Shown in pieces: positions 43,391 to 55,116 of a DNA stretch of 58,025 nt. The stretch comes from Phoronis australis (lineage: Eukaryota > Phoronida > Phoronidae): the NCBI GenBank assembly GCA_002633005.1, contig NMRA01001088.1, positions 1-58,025 on the forward strand. The letters are read 5' to 3'. The position numbers were made by a program, and so were the translations under genes. Every line of letters starts with the position of its first letter. The first letter of the stretch is position 1. A model generated the notes under the pieces. That model worked only from the letters and a program-made list of their open reading frames with translations, did no database searches and was not told where the DNA came from.

Positions 43391-44235
43391 AAGTAATAAC
43401 TTCCTTGCAGCTGGCTTTCGGCGAATGTCTTCCTTTAACCAGTCAAAACCTTCCTGCGGAGTATGTCTCAATGGCTTTCATAAAGTTTCCCAGCGTTTCT
43501 AACTCGGCTGATGAAACTTTAAATAACGCAGTTTGACGAAATTATCATTTTTCACTTATTCCCTTGGTTCATTATTTCATTGGTTTGGACAATTGTTATT
43601 CAAACTAGATCATAATTATTGTTAGTAAAGCCATTTTAACTGAACCATTGTGACCATTACAAATAGTGGTTTACCTAATTCCCCCCAATCACGTGTGATT
43701 CTCCAAGTTTATCGTCATCATTGGCAAGCAATTCATTGTTGTTTGGTTAAACTTTTGACCTGTTCTTCAGTCCGGTGAGCTGTCATCATTTGCCTATTTT
43801 ATCGCCTGTGCGAAGTTTATGGTTTTTCTGACTTGAATGGTCAATGAGAATGAATTTTGACATCGTATTTAAATTCTATATTCTTTGGCTTCTGGCAGCT
43901 ACAACATTTGAAGTAATTGCTTTGTACAAGATGAAATTACTAGTGACTTCTAAAAAATAACCAGTCCCTAAGGTTACACTAAATCTTTCACAAAAAAGGC
44001 ATTCTGAAGCTTAATTGCTTGTCGGCTGCCTAACGGTCCACAGAACAGGATGTTTTTTATTTTCTTGCTGATTGTCATGATGATGACTACGAACGCCTAG
44101 GGAATCAAGTTGAACGACCAATCGAGTGGCTGATATAATTAAACAATTTTGCCATAAAAATTGCCACGTTCGACCAGATTACGTTAAGGTCCGGGACCAG
44201 TGTTAACCACAGTTTAGTTAACTGGAAACTTCAGA
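43391..44235 (+). promoter_or_regulatory. 5' flank of the second astacin copy, homologous to gene 1 upstream region
   Basis: From about 43800 onwards blocks match the region 3900-4290: TTTTCTGACTTGAATGGTCA with TTTTCTGATTTGAACTTTCA, ATTTAAATT, TCTTTGGCTTCTGGCAGC with TGCTCTTGGCAGC, and CACAGAACAGGATG with CCAGAACAAATCCTG. So the duplication included the promoter. The TATAAAGG of gene 1 has no counterpart here. Confidence 0.55.
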
Positions 44236-44304
44236 ATGACATGGAAGGTGTTTTTGGTTGGTGGGTTACTGCACATTTGTTGCTCTGTGGAACTTTACGA
44301 AGAC
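44236..44304 (+). pseudogene. Pseudogene exon 1: signal peptide
   Basis: Encodes MTWKVFLVGGLLHICCSVEL plus YED, 69 nt like exon 1 of gene 1, with 18 of 23 residues identical by my count. The donor GTAAGT is kept. An in-frame TAG at 44215-44217 precedes the ATG. Confidence 0.85.
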
Positions 44305-44981
44305 GTAAGTACATAGGCGGATTTAGGGAGGGCAGCAAGAGCGTAGGGAAATGTTGAGTTTATTAATTAACCCCGCTAATTAAAATTATGCAATCGTAAC
44401 GGTACTATGGCTATGTATTGGCTCTCCCGCGATGTCCCAGGCGATCGGCAGTGGCGCTACGCACTACGACTCCATTTCCGTCGTCTGCTCCACTGTGGAA
44501 TGAAGAAAATTACTTCATTTTTTATAGAAAATGGAATCTGAGTGACGACAAAAAACATAAGCTGCTTGTAAGATGTGAATTTAAATCGAAGCCTTAGTGA
44601 ATCACTCAGGAACTCGTAATTCTCTCGTTTGTCAAACCTTAACTTAAAGGCGAAGGCAACCTTTTTCCATGTCATTTTGAGCTAAAATAAGGTTGGTTGG
44701 TTATCCTAGACATATTTTTCACTTAATTACAACTTTTCGTAATTTTATTAATTACTCGTCCGCTTTTCCGGAAGTGACGTTTTAGGAGGCAAGCGCTTCC
44801 CGCCACTTGGTTTTGCGTTGAGCTTACTGTGCGAATCTGTTCTATTCTACTTTTGTTTTGTGCTATTTTTCACCAATTGTCGCCACCACTTTCCATCGGC
44901 GAGTATTCTGCGGCAAGATAGGTTAGTAGAGAACTCAACTGCGTTGGATTTAGGGATTGTTTAGTGTGTTGTAAGCTGAAA

Positions 44982-45293
44982 ATGGCTGGAGTCGGTGACC
45001 CGTATCACAGTGACAGTAGTGTGAGTGACGGAGACCTTGTTCACAGCAGTGGTGACGAGGAATTTTTTCACGGACATTCAGTGGGTGGGTACATGTTTGA
45101 GCCCGAGTACAACGAGGCAGAGTACACACAGGCACAGGCAGCTGTTGAGAGAAACGAGGCGGCTACTGAAGACAGACGTGGTGACACATCTTGGTGCAAA
45201 TGCACTGTGTGCGTTGTTATGCCTACCTCAATTGAATGCTTGTGCTGTTCCGAGTTCCACATCAATTATCTTTTTGGTCTCTTCCTCCATTAG
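44982..45293 (+). pseudogene. P2X7-ballast-like zinc-domain protein fragment in Kolobok copy 2
   Basis: Translates identically to the fragment in copy 1: acidic N-terminus, then SWCKCTVCVVMPTS and ECLCCSEF, breaking off at the same point. Confidence 0.6.
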
Positions 45294-45393
45294 AGTGTAT
45301 GTGGTATACTTGGCGGACCGCCCTGGTGAGTCAGACAAGTTCTCCTTCTCCATGAATTCCGCCACCAACTCGAGATGTTGTGACATGTATGCG

Positions 45394-46323
45394 TCATTGA
45401 CAACTGGTATTAAATAGGAATTCTGAATGTTGTTGAATGTTGTTTTCGAAAAAAAACTTGACTTTTCCAAAGTCCATCATTGTCTTCACCGACTGAAACG
45501 TGTTTCCAGTGAAGAGCACACCACTGGACATGGTTAAGTGGACCTCCGGCATACCACGGACAGAGGAACAACTGTCCCACTTGCCAGAGTGTCCCGTGAC
45601 ACACTCCCACTGGATGGTGACCTGAGCACCCAAACTGCTTACATTGTGTCGTGTGACTCCCTCGCCACACACCTGGCACCTTCTAAATAGCTCCAACACT
45701 TTAGACAAGTCCACAATAAACTTATCAAAGTTTGGCTCACCGATCTGTTCACTGGACGACGAACTGTCCTCTTCACTGGGTGTCGAACTGGGCCTGTAAT
45801 CACTCCCACTACTCAATATCGCTGCAGGGCTGCTTAGAGGCTCTGGGCTGGAGAAAACAGCACAGGGCGAATCACTACTGGTTCCAGGAATTGCACGCTC
45901 TGGGGTACGTTCGGAGGCACGGGTGACAGTAGATGAAGTGCCTCCACTGGCTCCAGTCACTGTACTGGCCACAGCTCGCGAGGCTTCTCGCTTCAAAAAC
46001 GCACTTCTCGGGGGTGGCGACGGGGCACTGCCGGGAATCAACACAGACGGAATGGCATCCTTCTTCAAGCGTTGTTTCGCGGGGACCTTCATCAGTTCAG
46101 CGTACAAATCCCTTTCGTAATCGGACGGCAGAAAGTGCTTGCCACACACACGGTAATTCTCCACTGCTTTGTACGTTGCGTGGACGGGTAACGCTGCGTT
46201 CTTCACACGAACGAGCCAAGTACGGCGAAGTGTGTCATCCATCGGAAAGCGATGCAAAGGCACTCCCAAAGCGCGCGTGAGCCGATAATTACTACATCCC
46301 GGTACGCAGCAACAGTGTGGCAT
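45394..46323 (-). pseudogene. THAP-domain protein of Kolobok copy 2, frameshifted
   Basis: Its 309 codons are identical in translation to copy 1, including the THAP C2CH residues. It has the same eight-base homopolymer (As on the + strand at about 45449-45456) and the same short tail. The out-of-frame continuation is 45228-45470. Confidence 0.8.
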
Positions 46324-46592
46324 GTTGACTGACTAGTAAATGAAAGCGAACGACGACGGAACTTAACACAACCGAGGTAGAACAATGACTGACTCGGCAG
46401 CTCTCACAGTCCGACTATGTGAAAAGAAATTGGCGGGAAGCGCTTGCCTCCTAAAACGTCACTTCCGGAAAAGCGGACAAATAATTAATAAAATTACGAA
46501 AAGCTGTAATTAAGTGAAAAATATGTCTAGGATAACCAACCAACCTTATTTTAGCTCAAAATGACATGGAAAAAGGTTGCCTTCGCCTTTAA

Positions 46593-47125
46593 GACGATTT
46601 CCAAAGCAATTGCGTCATTATTGCCAACACAACAAAAACAGATTCTTTGGGGCAATTGAAGACTATTTTAAACACAACAAATTTGTTACGAACTGATTGC
46701 AAAAAAACAAAACGTGTAATAACCATTACAAAAACAACCGGGTTTCGGGCGCAAACGCAGTGAACCATAAACAAGTAGGTCTCTTAGTACAAATTTACGT
46801 GTTAAAGCGTGGTGGTGCACTGGCAAAGCACGTCCGCTCTATCCCATAGGTCGTGAGTTCTAGTCTGTGGTAGCTGAAGTTTTACTGGTTAGACCCGTTC
46901 TCTGTGTTTTTTTTGTTATTTTTGTTTTTTTTTTGTCTTACTTTCTTGGATAATACGTCAGGAATCAAGGAAAATGCTTGATATTTAGAGGAAAAACAGA
47001 AAAAATTCCTGGGTGGGAGGGGGGCAAATCCCCCTTCCGACCTCCCCCATTCGGTGCTATGCGCATCTACAATCGTGCTTTGCGCAAACGTTAACAGACA
47101 AAACGTTGGACCCCCTTGTGATATC
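46593..47125. other. Inner part of the hAT-like element, with a possible tRNA-derived SINE trace
   Basis: At about 46810-46870, GTGGTGCACTGGCAAAGCACG and GGTCGTGAGTTCTAGTCT loosely resemble the A and B boxes of a tRNA-derived repeat, but no cloverleaf could be drawn. Otherwise there is only a run of T-rich sequence at 46907-46936 and the G/C-rich terminal block. Confidence 0.35.
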
Positions 47126-47150
47126 CTAGATCCGCCACGGAAGTAACATG

Positions 47151-48531
47151 ATAAGATTCTAGGTTCACGTGACCTAACACATTAACCATGTCTGAAAAGG
47201 TATTGCAAGACATTCAGATGTTTGCAACTATTTCTCAATGCCCAGGGATACTTTGTTCATAGCAATCCATGTCAGAGTGAACAACGTAAATGGATTAAAT
47301 TTATAAACACCCGCCTGAGACATTATAAGTATTTAAACTGAAATAAATGCACCGGTTAAAAATTGGGAGGATGGTTCTTGACTTTGCACTTTGGAGTTTC
47401 CAGTAGCATTGCCTTGTGAATTTTCACCATACTCGTGCGTACAAAACACGTGGCGGCTTACACGCCTTGTTTCACTGCATTTCAGTTTCCGGTAAGTGTT
47501 CAAAGTCTTCCATTAGCAGAACTGTTGATATCATGAGTACGTTTGGCAATGTTATTGGTCATGTAATACCAACATTCAAACTGCAGTGTTTTGGAAACTT
47601 AGTCTTTTACATTTCTCCTGTGTGGTCGAACATCCGACCTCAAAACAGACGACGTACTTGCAAGAAGTAAAACTTGCTTAATTTGCCAGATGTCGCTGGT
47701 GAATAATGACGTCATGGATTATACGTCACACCACAGATTTCATCCGCGGAAAATATACGGATTTGGCAGTCCATGTAATATAGTAATATAGTCTATAGTG
47801 TAACTATACAATAGGTCTGGGCGCAGATTCTGGTCCACTTGAACTGGATCTGAATTACGACAGTTGATTTCATAAAGCTCATATAAAATAAAACTTGGCT
47901 TCAATTTAGACAGACTTAAAAATAAGTTGTATTTCATAAAGTAATATAGTTACACCTAGTTTAACTGCAGTTTAACCCTGATCTACTTCAGTTTTCATTT
48001 CACCACCGAGGTGCTCTTAAACCAGGCTTAACTTTACACCTGTCAGACCCAGGTGTAACGCTGTTGACAGACTTGTACGATAGATGTGTGCTCAACCTGA
48101 TGGACGCCCCAGTGTGCATCATCGACTCAACTTTAGAAGGACAAAAGACTATATTCAGTTTCATCACACGTAGTTGAACACAGACATGTAAGTGTTACGG
48201 ACTCCCGGGGAAAGCGACCGATCGAATAGCGCGTCAACGTCGTAAAGCCCTGGGGTCTGCCCTCACGACGGCATCATCTCCAATCAAATCTAACGCAGCC
48301 TGAGTCTTCTGACTGGGTACCAACTCCCATGATCCCAATGGCGGATTTGGGGGTAACCGTGCAACCCCTTCTTGGCCGCCGACGTTGTGACAGTTTGGGC
48401 CTGCACACTCACGAGCAGATCTGAGGTTTTCATTGATTCTGCTATTGTTTGCCACTTCAATAGTTTCTGTATTCAGTTAAATCCAAATCCACACAATATG
48501 GTGTCTTTGATACATGTACTTTAAACTAGGC
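47151..48531. other. Intron 1 remainder of the pseudogene, no gene seen
   Basis: Short ORFs at 47416-47670 (+) and 48234-48455 (-) lack recognisable motifs. No repeat was assigned. Confidence 0.5.
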
Positions 48532-48687
48532 GTGCGTTCAACAGACGCTAGGACCTGCACTAGGATCTAGCTCATTATTAAAATCTAGTCAAAGTCACGT
48601 GTTCTCATTTAAAATACACGGCAAAATATCACGTAATCTCGTGAAGTCTTGATTTTTAAAGAGGTCCTAGCGTTACTGAACGGGAGG
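48532..48687. mobile_element. Small MITE with 26-bp TIRs
   Basis: GTGCGTTCAACAGACGCTAG then GACCT (about 48532-48556) is the imperfect inverted partner of AGGTCCTAGCGTTACTGAAC (about 48662-48681). About 155 bp, non-coding, upstream of the pseudogene propeptide exon. Confidence 0.6.
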
Positions 48688-48964
48688 CTGGTTTTGCGAA
48701 ACTCAACCTATGGTCTAACAAAACCACGCATCTAAATTTGATGAAAAGCTGTTATATCTTAAATTAGACCACATTCAAAAGAGCCCTGAAAGACACGTTT
48801 CAGCAGTTATCATATCGATTATTATAGCCGATTTAAACGAGGGCGAAGCGGACATGAAAGCATGGGTACTTGATTCTGATATCGGCAGAAGAATGTATTT
48901 CAAGGAGTATAAAGATCGCCAAATGGAGTATCAACTGCTTTAAATCACTTTTTTTCTTTTCAAG

Positions 48965-49256
48965 GTAAATGACGGCGGGGAATTCATACTAGATGAACGT
49001 TTATTCAAGATTTTCCTCCGCTGTTGTTACCGTGTGTACAAGCGAGGGATCTATGCGTCCCCGCCTGAGTTTGACTTGGTGATTCCTTCCTAGAGCGAAA
49101 TGGGTTACGGTCACGTGACTTTCGGAGAAGGCGGTGATTTAGGACGAGACAACTCGACGTACCCGTTTCGTGGAGAACACGGCCGAATGAAGAGGATAAT
49201 AAGAACTCCAAAGTACCTTTGGACGGGGGCTAGGATTCCTTTGATCTTCAAGTCAC
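48965..49256 (+). pseudogene. Pseudogene exon 2: propeptide, with in-frame TAG
   Basis: Encodes VNDGGEFILDERLFKIFL, RVYKRGIYASPPEFDLVIPS, stop (49091-49093), then SEMGYGHVTFGEGGD and PKYLWTGARIP. It is one codon shorter than the gene 1 exon and keeps both splice sites and the phases (0 in, 1 out). The furin-like site is RMKR here. The stop comes from a single GAG-to-TAG change relative to gene 1. Confidence 0.85.
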
Positions 49257-50026
49257 GTGAGTGGTGTCCCTACTTTAAAGTACGTTCTGGTGTGCTTGTG
49301 TATGCAAAAATGACCCTCGACTTACTTGATAGTTTAACCCCTTGACCTTCAGGAACCGCGTCACTCACAAGTTCACTTTGGCTGGAACATAAATTTGCAG
49401 TTTAGGCATGACAACCACATACATGTAGTACTAAAGAAGTCGTTAAACTCAAAACCCTGTAAAGCTTATCCGCCGACCGTCTGTCCGAAATCATTTTGAA
49501 CTTTTGAGACTTAGTAAGAGATTTCAATCAGTCGATTTGTCAAAGACTGAAAACATTGTAAACTTTTCGAAAACTATTTAAGGTTTGTGTCAAAAATAAC
49601 TCAGAAGAGAGCATGGATTTAAACAGTACACACCATGGATTTTTGCACATTTCGAATTACCGGTGGCCACAGACTAAATGTATGACGTAAAATTTAGCCA
49701 AATCCATGATTATTTTGTGTCATTAGCTCGAAATTTTGATTTCTCTTTCAAATTTGCCAATATTCACATTTCCCGCCATGTGACATCATGGGTTGAACAC
49801 AAGATATCAGCGACTAGCACTGAACAACGGCGGAGAGTAGGGAATTTGAAAGTGACAACGATTATGAGCAAGAAATGAACAAATACTATGAAAAAAAAAC
49901 GTACGAGAATGGTGGCCAGGGTGACGAAATGGGGTTGCACGAAAGCGAGAACGAGTTTGATATGTTTTCAGCTGCGTACTTTTCTACTTTGAGGCCTTGC
50001 GAACTGGATCCTCCGCGAGAGAAGCA
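49257..50026. other. No gene seen
   Basis: No homologue of astacin exon 3 and no recognisable repeat in this stretch. Confidence 0.5.
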
Positions 50027-50970
50027 GCCTCGGGCTTAGGCACTGACCATCGCCTCTGTTGGCCCGAAGCCGAGGCGATGCAGAGGCAATAGGCGCTCTG
50101 TACGCCGGAAGCTTTTCGGCGAATTATGCCTCGCACCGACTGAACCATCAAAGTCACGTTGTTATAAATACCTTTTGCGCATAGAGGAACACCTTAGGAG
50201 GTTGTGTTTAAGTCCTTCCAACTCGAACAAATACTCCCGTTATGAAACTTTTTCTTCGATCAGTCCCTATTCCAGCTCCCAAAATCGTGAAATCAAAATT
50301 TTCATTTTTTAACCAGGCCGAAGGTCAGAAGTTGCGATCCTACCGGTGAACTTTGAAAGCTGAAGTTCCCGCCCTTTGCGTACGTGCTGCCGGGAACCAG
50401 CCGTGCATTTGCCGTGTTGTTAAACATTAAAATGTCAAATATGAGCACAAAGACTATTAAATGTCATATCAACAGCATTTACTTTTATCAAGTACAAACA
50501 ATAATTCATTGAAATACAAACAGTTTCAAGTAACACCAATTAAAGACAAGTATAAGTGGTGGCATTTTGGAAACAAACATTTGACTGACAACACCGCAAT
50601 GGCCCACCTTTGGCCTATTTAAAAATTATTGAGGTTATGAAGTCACATCACCTAGCGCGCGCGGTAAAAATTGGAGCGTGCGCAGTACAAAAATTTTGAT
50701 TTCACGATTTTGGGAACTGAAATAGGGACTGATCGAAGAAAAAGTTTCATAACGGGAGTATTTGTTCGAGTTGGAAGGACTTGAACACATCGACAACCTC
50801 CTAAGGTGTTCCTCTATGCGCCAAAGGTATTTATAACAACGTGACTTTGATGGTTTAGTCGGTGCGAGGCATAATTCGCCGAAAAGCTTCCGGCGTACAG
50901 AGCGCCTATAGCCTCTGCATCGCCTCTGCTTCGGGCCCACAGAGGCGATGGTCATTGCCTACCTCGGGCT
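50027..50970. mobile_element. Inverted repeat with about 280-bp arms
   Basis: The left arm 50027-50304 and right arm 50690-50970 are reverse complements with few mismatches; ACTCCCGTTATGAAACTTTT on the left pairs exactly with its complement on the right. The 385-bp middle is not repeated. The right arm contains a minus-strand ORF (50635-50955) of unknown family, and the arm sequence is partly coding-like (Arg/Ser-rich). With the THAP relic next to it, this looks like a rearranged DNA-transposon fragment. Confidence 0.8.
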
Positions 50971-50999
50971 CGGCCAGTCAACCCAGTCATCCAACAGAC

Positions 51000-51284
51000 G
51001 ATCGTGAATAAAAAGCCGATGTTTCTGAATAGTAAATATTGTCCTTTATTGAACCAGGCCTTCATCGTAACATCTCCTCTGATTGGAGTCGAAACACGAC
51101 TCCTCAAAGTTGGCAGAACACAGAGTGGCTCTGGACAGAATCGCTTGGTCCACGCTGAGGTCCCACACTCTCGTTCGGCGCACGAAGCGATGCCACTACT
51201 GCGCAACTTTGGCGTCCTTCGGAACACCGAGACGTTCTCCATCTGACTGCTGTTGCTGCAGCCTCCGCAAACGCATCTTTTCAT
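51000..51284 (-). pseudogene. THAP-domain relic, frameshifted
   Basis: The ORF begins MKRCVCGGCSNSSQMENVSV (the C-x4-GC start of a THAP domain). After about 30 codons the match continues in another frame with WHRFVRRTRVWDLS and RATLCSANFEESCF, where the usual final zinc ligand histidine (C-x2-H-F) reads asparagine. One frameshift plus a ligand change indicate a dead gene. It is different in sequence from the THAP protein of the Kolobok copies. Confidence 0.6.
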
Positions 51285-54090
51285 CCCTCTACGAACCTTC
51301 TCGACGCTAAATATAATTTACTTTCACTTCACTCAATACACTTAGTTGCTGATCCGAACAGTGTGCCGAACGACTTGGGTTCAACCCATGACGTTGTACA
51401 TAATTAGTATTTTTTTCAATTTTACGTGTTTCTTTATGAACTGTGCACTAAAGGCACTGAAATCAAGTAAGATATTATAATACAATTTATTTTGAGGTAC
51501 TAGAGTCATGTTGCGTACACTTTAAGCCGTTTCTAGAAGAAACACACCCGCTCTCTGCCAAAATCGGAATCTTTGAATTGTTCATTTTGTCTCGCGCGGC
51601 AGTGTACCGCTGGATTTCGTCCCAAAATAGTTATTCTAGAAACGTTACCCTCCAATGGTCTGTGCCAACTTCGATTGAGGCAGGCAGAGGTTGCGCCGCT
51701 CTTACCTTTTTCCAGTGCCGTTTAAGTACAGGGCTGAGGCGGAATTTCTGTTTAGTATGAACGAAGTACATTTAAAATGCTATAACTTCAATTTGCTTCT
51801 ATTTCAAAGAAATGTCATTTATTTTTGGGACGTGTCCTTGTAAAATAGCCCCAAATATCGTCAAACGGAGAATCGTCTGCTCGCGATTCAGCGATTTGGC
51901 AAGCCGGTCGCGGGTACTACCGCAGCCTAGCTGGTCAGCGTAGCGTACTCGTGTAGACGTATTACAATAACTTTAAAAGTTTACATTTTTTAAAATATAT
52001 TCACGTGATCAAGCACCACATGAACTCTAGTACGATACCAAAAGCATGTACCTACGGCAAATAATAACAAAAATAGAAATAATTTAATTTTTGACACTAA
52101 TGTCCTTTAAAAAGTGTCATCTTCTTCACTGCTACTAAAACCTTTTGCAACTCTGCCATTTTTCAACCTAACTGCACAAAAGTGATATCATTAGAAAGAC
52201 GTTGATGGTGTGCATGATTACACCAGAAGAAAACTAAGGATGTATAATGGAATTCATTCATTAAAAAATATTAATTTGTATAGCTGAAACAGATTGAAAA
52301 TATAGTTTAGTTCCAAAAATCAGAAGTGACAAAAACACAAAAGAATACAGTGTAAATATGAAGCCGTTAATGTAATAAAGGGCTGACTAATTAAGTAATT
52401 AGTCAATCTTAAAACTTGTGCTGTTAATTAACTTAAGATGCAATAATAACATATATAGAAATGAATCAAAGGTGTAGACAGTACTTAGTTAAAATGACTA
52501 ATAATCTAGCAGGAAAATAGTTCCAATGGTTCTAAGAATTGCTTTTAGAACATAGACCAAAATACTGTTGCTGGGAAGAATTCAGTTAGACTTTCTTCCA
52601 AAAATATGCAGCTTTATATATTTGTCACGAAGTTATTCCGGAGTTTCAAATCACCGAAATCATAAAACAAGTTCGAACGTTAAGCACCAGCTGGAATCAT
52701 GAACAATTATGATTTAACCAGACAATGTCTCATGTTTTGCATAATTAGACTAACGGTAAACACTGTCAATTTAAAGGTGGTCTATCGTTCCAATAGAGTC
52801 CCGTGTCCGGTTTCCTAAGTCTACTGCGTACTTGTGGACTTGTGAAAACACTGTCCTTCCTTATACTGTCTTAGTTTCATTACTAAGTCAACTTTTGTCT
52901 TTGATACAAATTGAGCTTGAACTCGACTTTAAATTCTCAATATTATAGAAAATGTATAGTGATATTTTTATGCACAACTCCTAACTTAAGGACTACTTCC
53001 CTATATATTTTCATTGAATTCAGACCTCATTTTAATTATATTATTAGAAAATGTCTGTAGTCAAAGAGGAGATCATAACAAAGATGAAATGACAGAAAAA
53101 TATTAGTAAATCTGTGATCAAACAAGGACGCAAATAGGCAAACGATTTAGGGAACTTAGTTCAGTCCCTCTTTGGTTCTGTTTCATGCAACCCAACACAG
53201 GAGAGTTCTGGTGGATCCTTGTTTTATACATGCTTCCAGTTATCATCTGCTATTGTACCAATGTCACGGGGGCTGAGTTCAAGGTTCCGTTTCGGTCTTA
53301 CATGTATTACAACGCTGTAGACGCACATGTGACAACGAGACACACAGCTGTTTTCATGAAACCAATTGCCTCAATAACACCATGTCGGTGACCTATCATT
53401 CCGCGTTCACCCAAGTTTGACTTTGCTTCCTCCAATTGATCAATAGACCGATCGTTTACACTCTCAGACGTGACCTTTTCCTGTGGAATTCACACTTCAG
53501 CTCATGGCTGACTACCTTTGTTAGCACCCACCACAAGTTCCACATCATTTACCTTAACATAATGCTAGCCTGTACCACTGTAGACTAGTAAATGAAGCTG
53601 CTTTAGCATTAGAGTTGGTACGGATTAGTGTGCAGTTGGTACATATTTTAAATCTGCCTTACCAAATCGTAACCTTTCTCACTCGGTCGGACTAACATTC
53701 CACCGTCCTAACAATGAGTAGAAACAGCACTGACAACGACGAGAGTGTACGAAATGGCGGGAAGCCGCCCGCGTGCCCGCTAAGTCGGAGGGACAAATGT
53801 GAAACCTGGCGGAAAAACTTTTCAACTGCAGGCGCAAAGGCGTGCTATTTACATCCAGACATTACGCCTTATTTTCGGAGACTCTCTTTGAACGTAATTT
53901 TTCGTTCATTAAGCCGTAGCAGTTCAGTCGGGGAGTGCATGACAAATGCGAAGATTTACCACACGATGTTTATGTGGAGCGTTCAGTAGCTGCCTCGCGG
54001 CGACAAATTCGTCCAAACTCACGTGGGCTCTTCTAAAACACAAGGCGACATAACTTGCGAAGTACATTTATTAGCAAGACACTAGAGTTA
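51285..54090. other. 2.8 kb without a recognised gene
   Basis: AT-rich. The ORF at 53185-53391 begins with a hydrophobic stretch (WWILVLYMLPVIICYC) that could be a signal peptide exon, but no partner exon was found. The ORF at 53714-53989 has no motif. No repeat family was assigned. Confidence 0.5.
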
Positions 54091-54943
54091 CAGTGGCGGA
54101 TCTACAGGGGGGTTCAGGGGGTTTAAACCCCCCCTTGGGCCAGGACCCACAATAAAAAAACAAAAACGACACCACCAGCGTGTGTAAACCCCAAGTAAAC
54201 CAACTTGGAAAAAAATTGAGGGGAGGGGGGGTTCACACTGAAAATATAATTTTTTGCATTGCGAATTGTTGTTATGAAAATCAACGCATTTTGAGTCTTC
54301 GTGGCTCATCGGCAGAACGCGCAGAGATTAATTGTGCTCGCGCCTCCGTCGACACTTCTGAAGTAGCCAAGCATTTTAGATGGATCCACCGCTGAAAGAG
54401 CAGCTCTATAGCTAATTTCTTTAGGTAACTAGCTTCTTTACTTTAAGATATAATTTGATTTGATTAGGGGAAATACTGTGGTGCCGCAACCCTGATATTC
54501 AGGCAAATTCACGTGCAACGTTTTTACTTCATCTGTCATGCCGTGTCATTCCATTATACCCCCACACGTTTGTAACTCGAATTTGACTGGTGTATATTAA
54601 AGTTGTCGTGCGCAATACATACAGTGTACATGTACATGTAGGCCTACTATTTTTGAAAAGAAGTCGTTTTCCGAAGAATTGCTATTGTCGCGGGCGCTGT
54701 GGTCTGGTCGCGGAACCGTTTGAAGATGCACTCTAACAAGTTATGTCTATACAAAGAATGACCAAGGCGGCACTCACATTGACAAAGTGACCGCATTCGT
54801 GAACAGTGTACAGTACCAGAAATTGCGGAGAGGCTGTATTTTTACAGCAAAGTCTTGCGGGACTCGTGCGATGTTCAATAGGCATTCTAAGGAGCTCTAG
54901 ATCCGACCTCAACACCTACCGTCTTTCTACCTGCAATAACCAC

Positions 54944-55116
54944 CACTGCTGTCTTCTATACTGGGAATTTCCGCAGAAAGGCCCACCCGATGAAACGCCC
55001 ATGCCCATGGGCATTTATTTGATGTTAAAGCACACTGCCGTCTTCTATACTGGGAATTTCCGCAGAAAGGCTCACCCGATGAAACGCTCATGCCCATGTG
55101 CATTTATTTGATGTTA
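54944..55116. repeat. 89-bp tandem duplication, two copies
   Basis: CACTGC(T/C)GTCTTCTATACTG starts at 54944 and 55033 and the copies run together to GATGTTA with about six mismatches. Confidence 0.9.

Larger units (their letters stand above)
44644..46592. mobile_element. Kolobok-like DNA transposon, copy 2 (1,941 bp plus TTAA on each side)
   Basis: Inverted relative to copy 1. TTAA at 44644-44647 and 46589-46592. Internal length is 1,941 bp, the same as copy 1, and both genes inside translate identically. Differences were seen only in the ends (for example ACAACTTTTCG versus ACAGCTTTTCG, and GTCGGACTG versus GTCTGACTG). Both copies share the T-run frameshift, so they descend from one already defective parent and inserted fairly recently. 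Confidence 0.85.
44307..47150. mobile_element. hAT-like element inserted next to the splice donor
   Basis: The left end AGGCGGATTTAGGGAGGG (from 44315) is the inverted partner of CCTAGATCCGCCACGG (47126-47141). The flanks AAGTACAT (44307-44314) and AAGTAACAT (47142-47150) look like a worn target-site duplication of about 8 bp, as hAT elements make. The left flank overlaps the donor of pseudogene exon 1. A G/C-rich block CCGACCTCCCCCATTCGGTG near the right end recurs at about 56415. Kolobok copy 2 is nested inside. No transposase was seen in this copy. Confidence 0.5.
44236..49256 (+). pseudogene. Second astacin copy, truncated and with a nonsense codon
   Basis: A head-to-tail partial duplicate of the 4291 gene, starting 5.2 kb after its stop. 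Only the signal-peptide exon (44236-44304) and propeptide exon (48965-49256) are found. In the latter, the third base-triplet after ATTCCT is TAG (49091-49093) where gene 1 has GAG. Homologues of exons 3-6, which in gene 1 begin 1.4 kb further on, were not seen in the remaining 8.7 kb. Intron 1 has grown to 4.7 kb through a hAT-like insertion and a nested Kolobok copy. It is probably a non-functional partial copy; a later start or readthrough is unlikely to give a protease. Confidence 0.8.

Noticed and set aside
46797-46880. tRNA gene
   Set aside because: Box-like words are present but acceptor and anticodon stems cannot be paired; at best a worn SINE.
53185-53391. Possible signal-peptide exon of another gene
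   Set aside because: The hydrophobic start is suggestive, but no downstream coding exon or matching phase was found.
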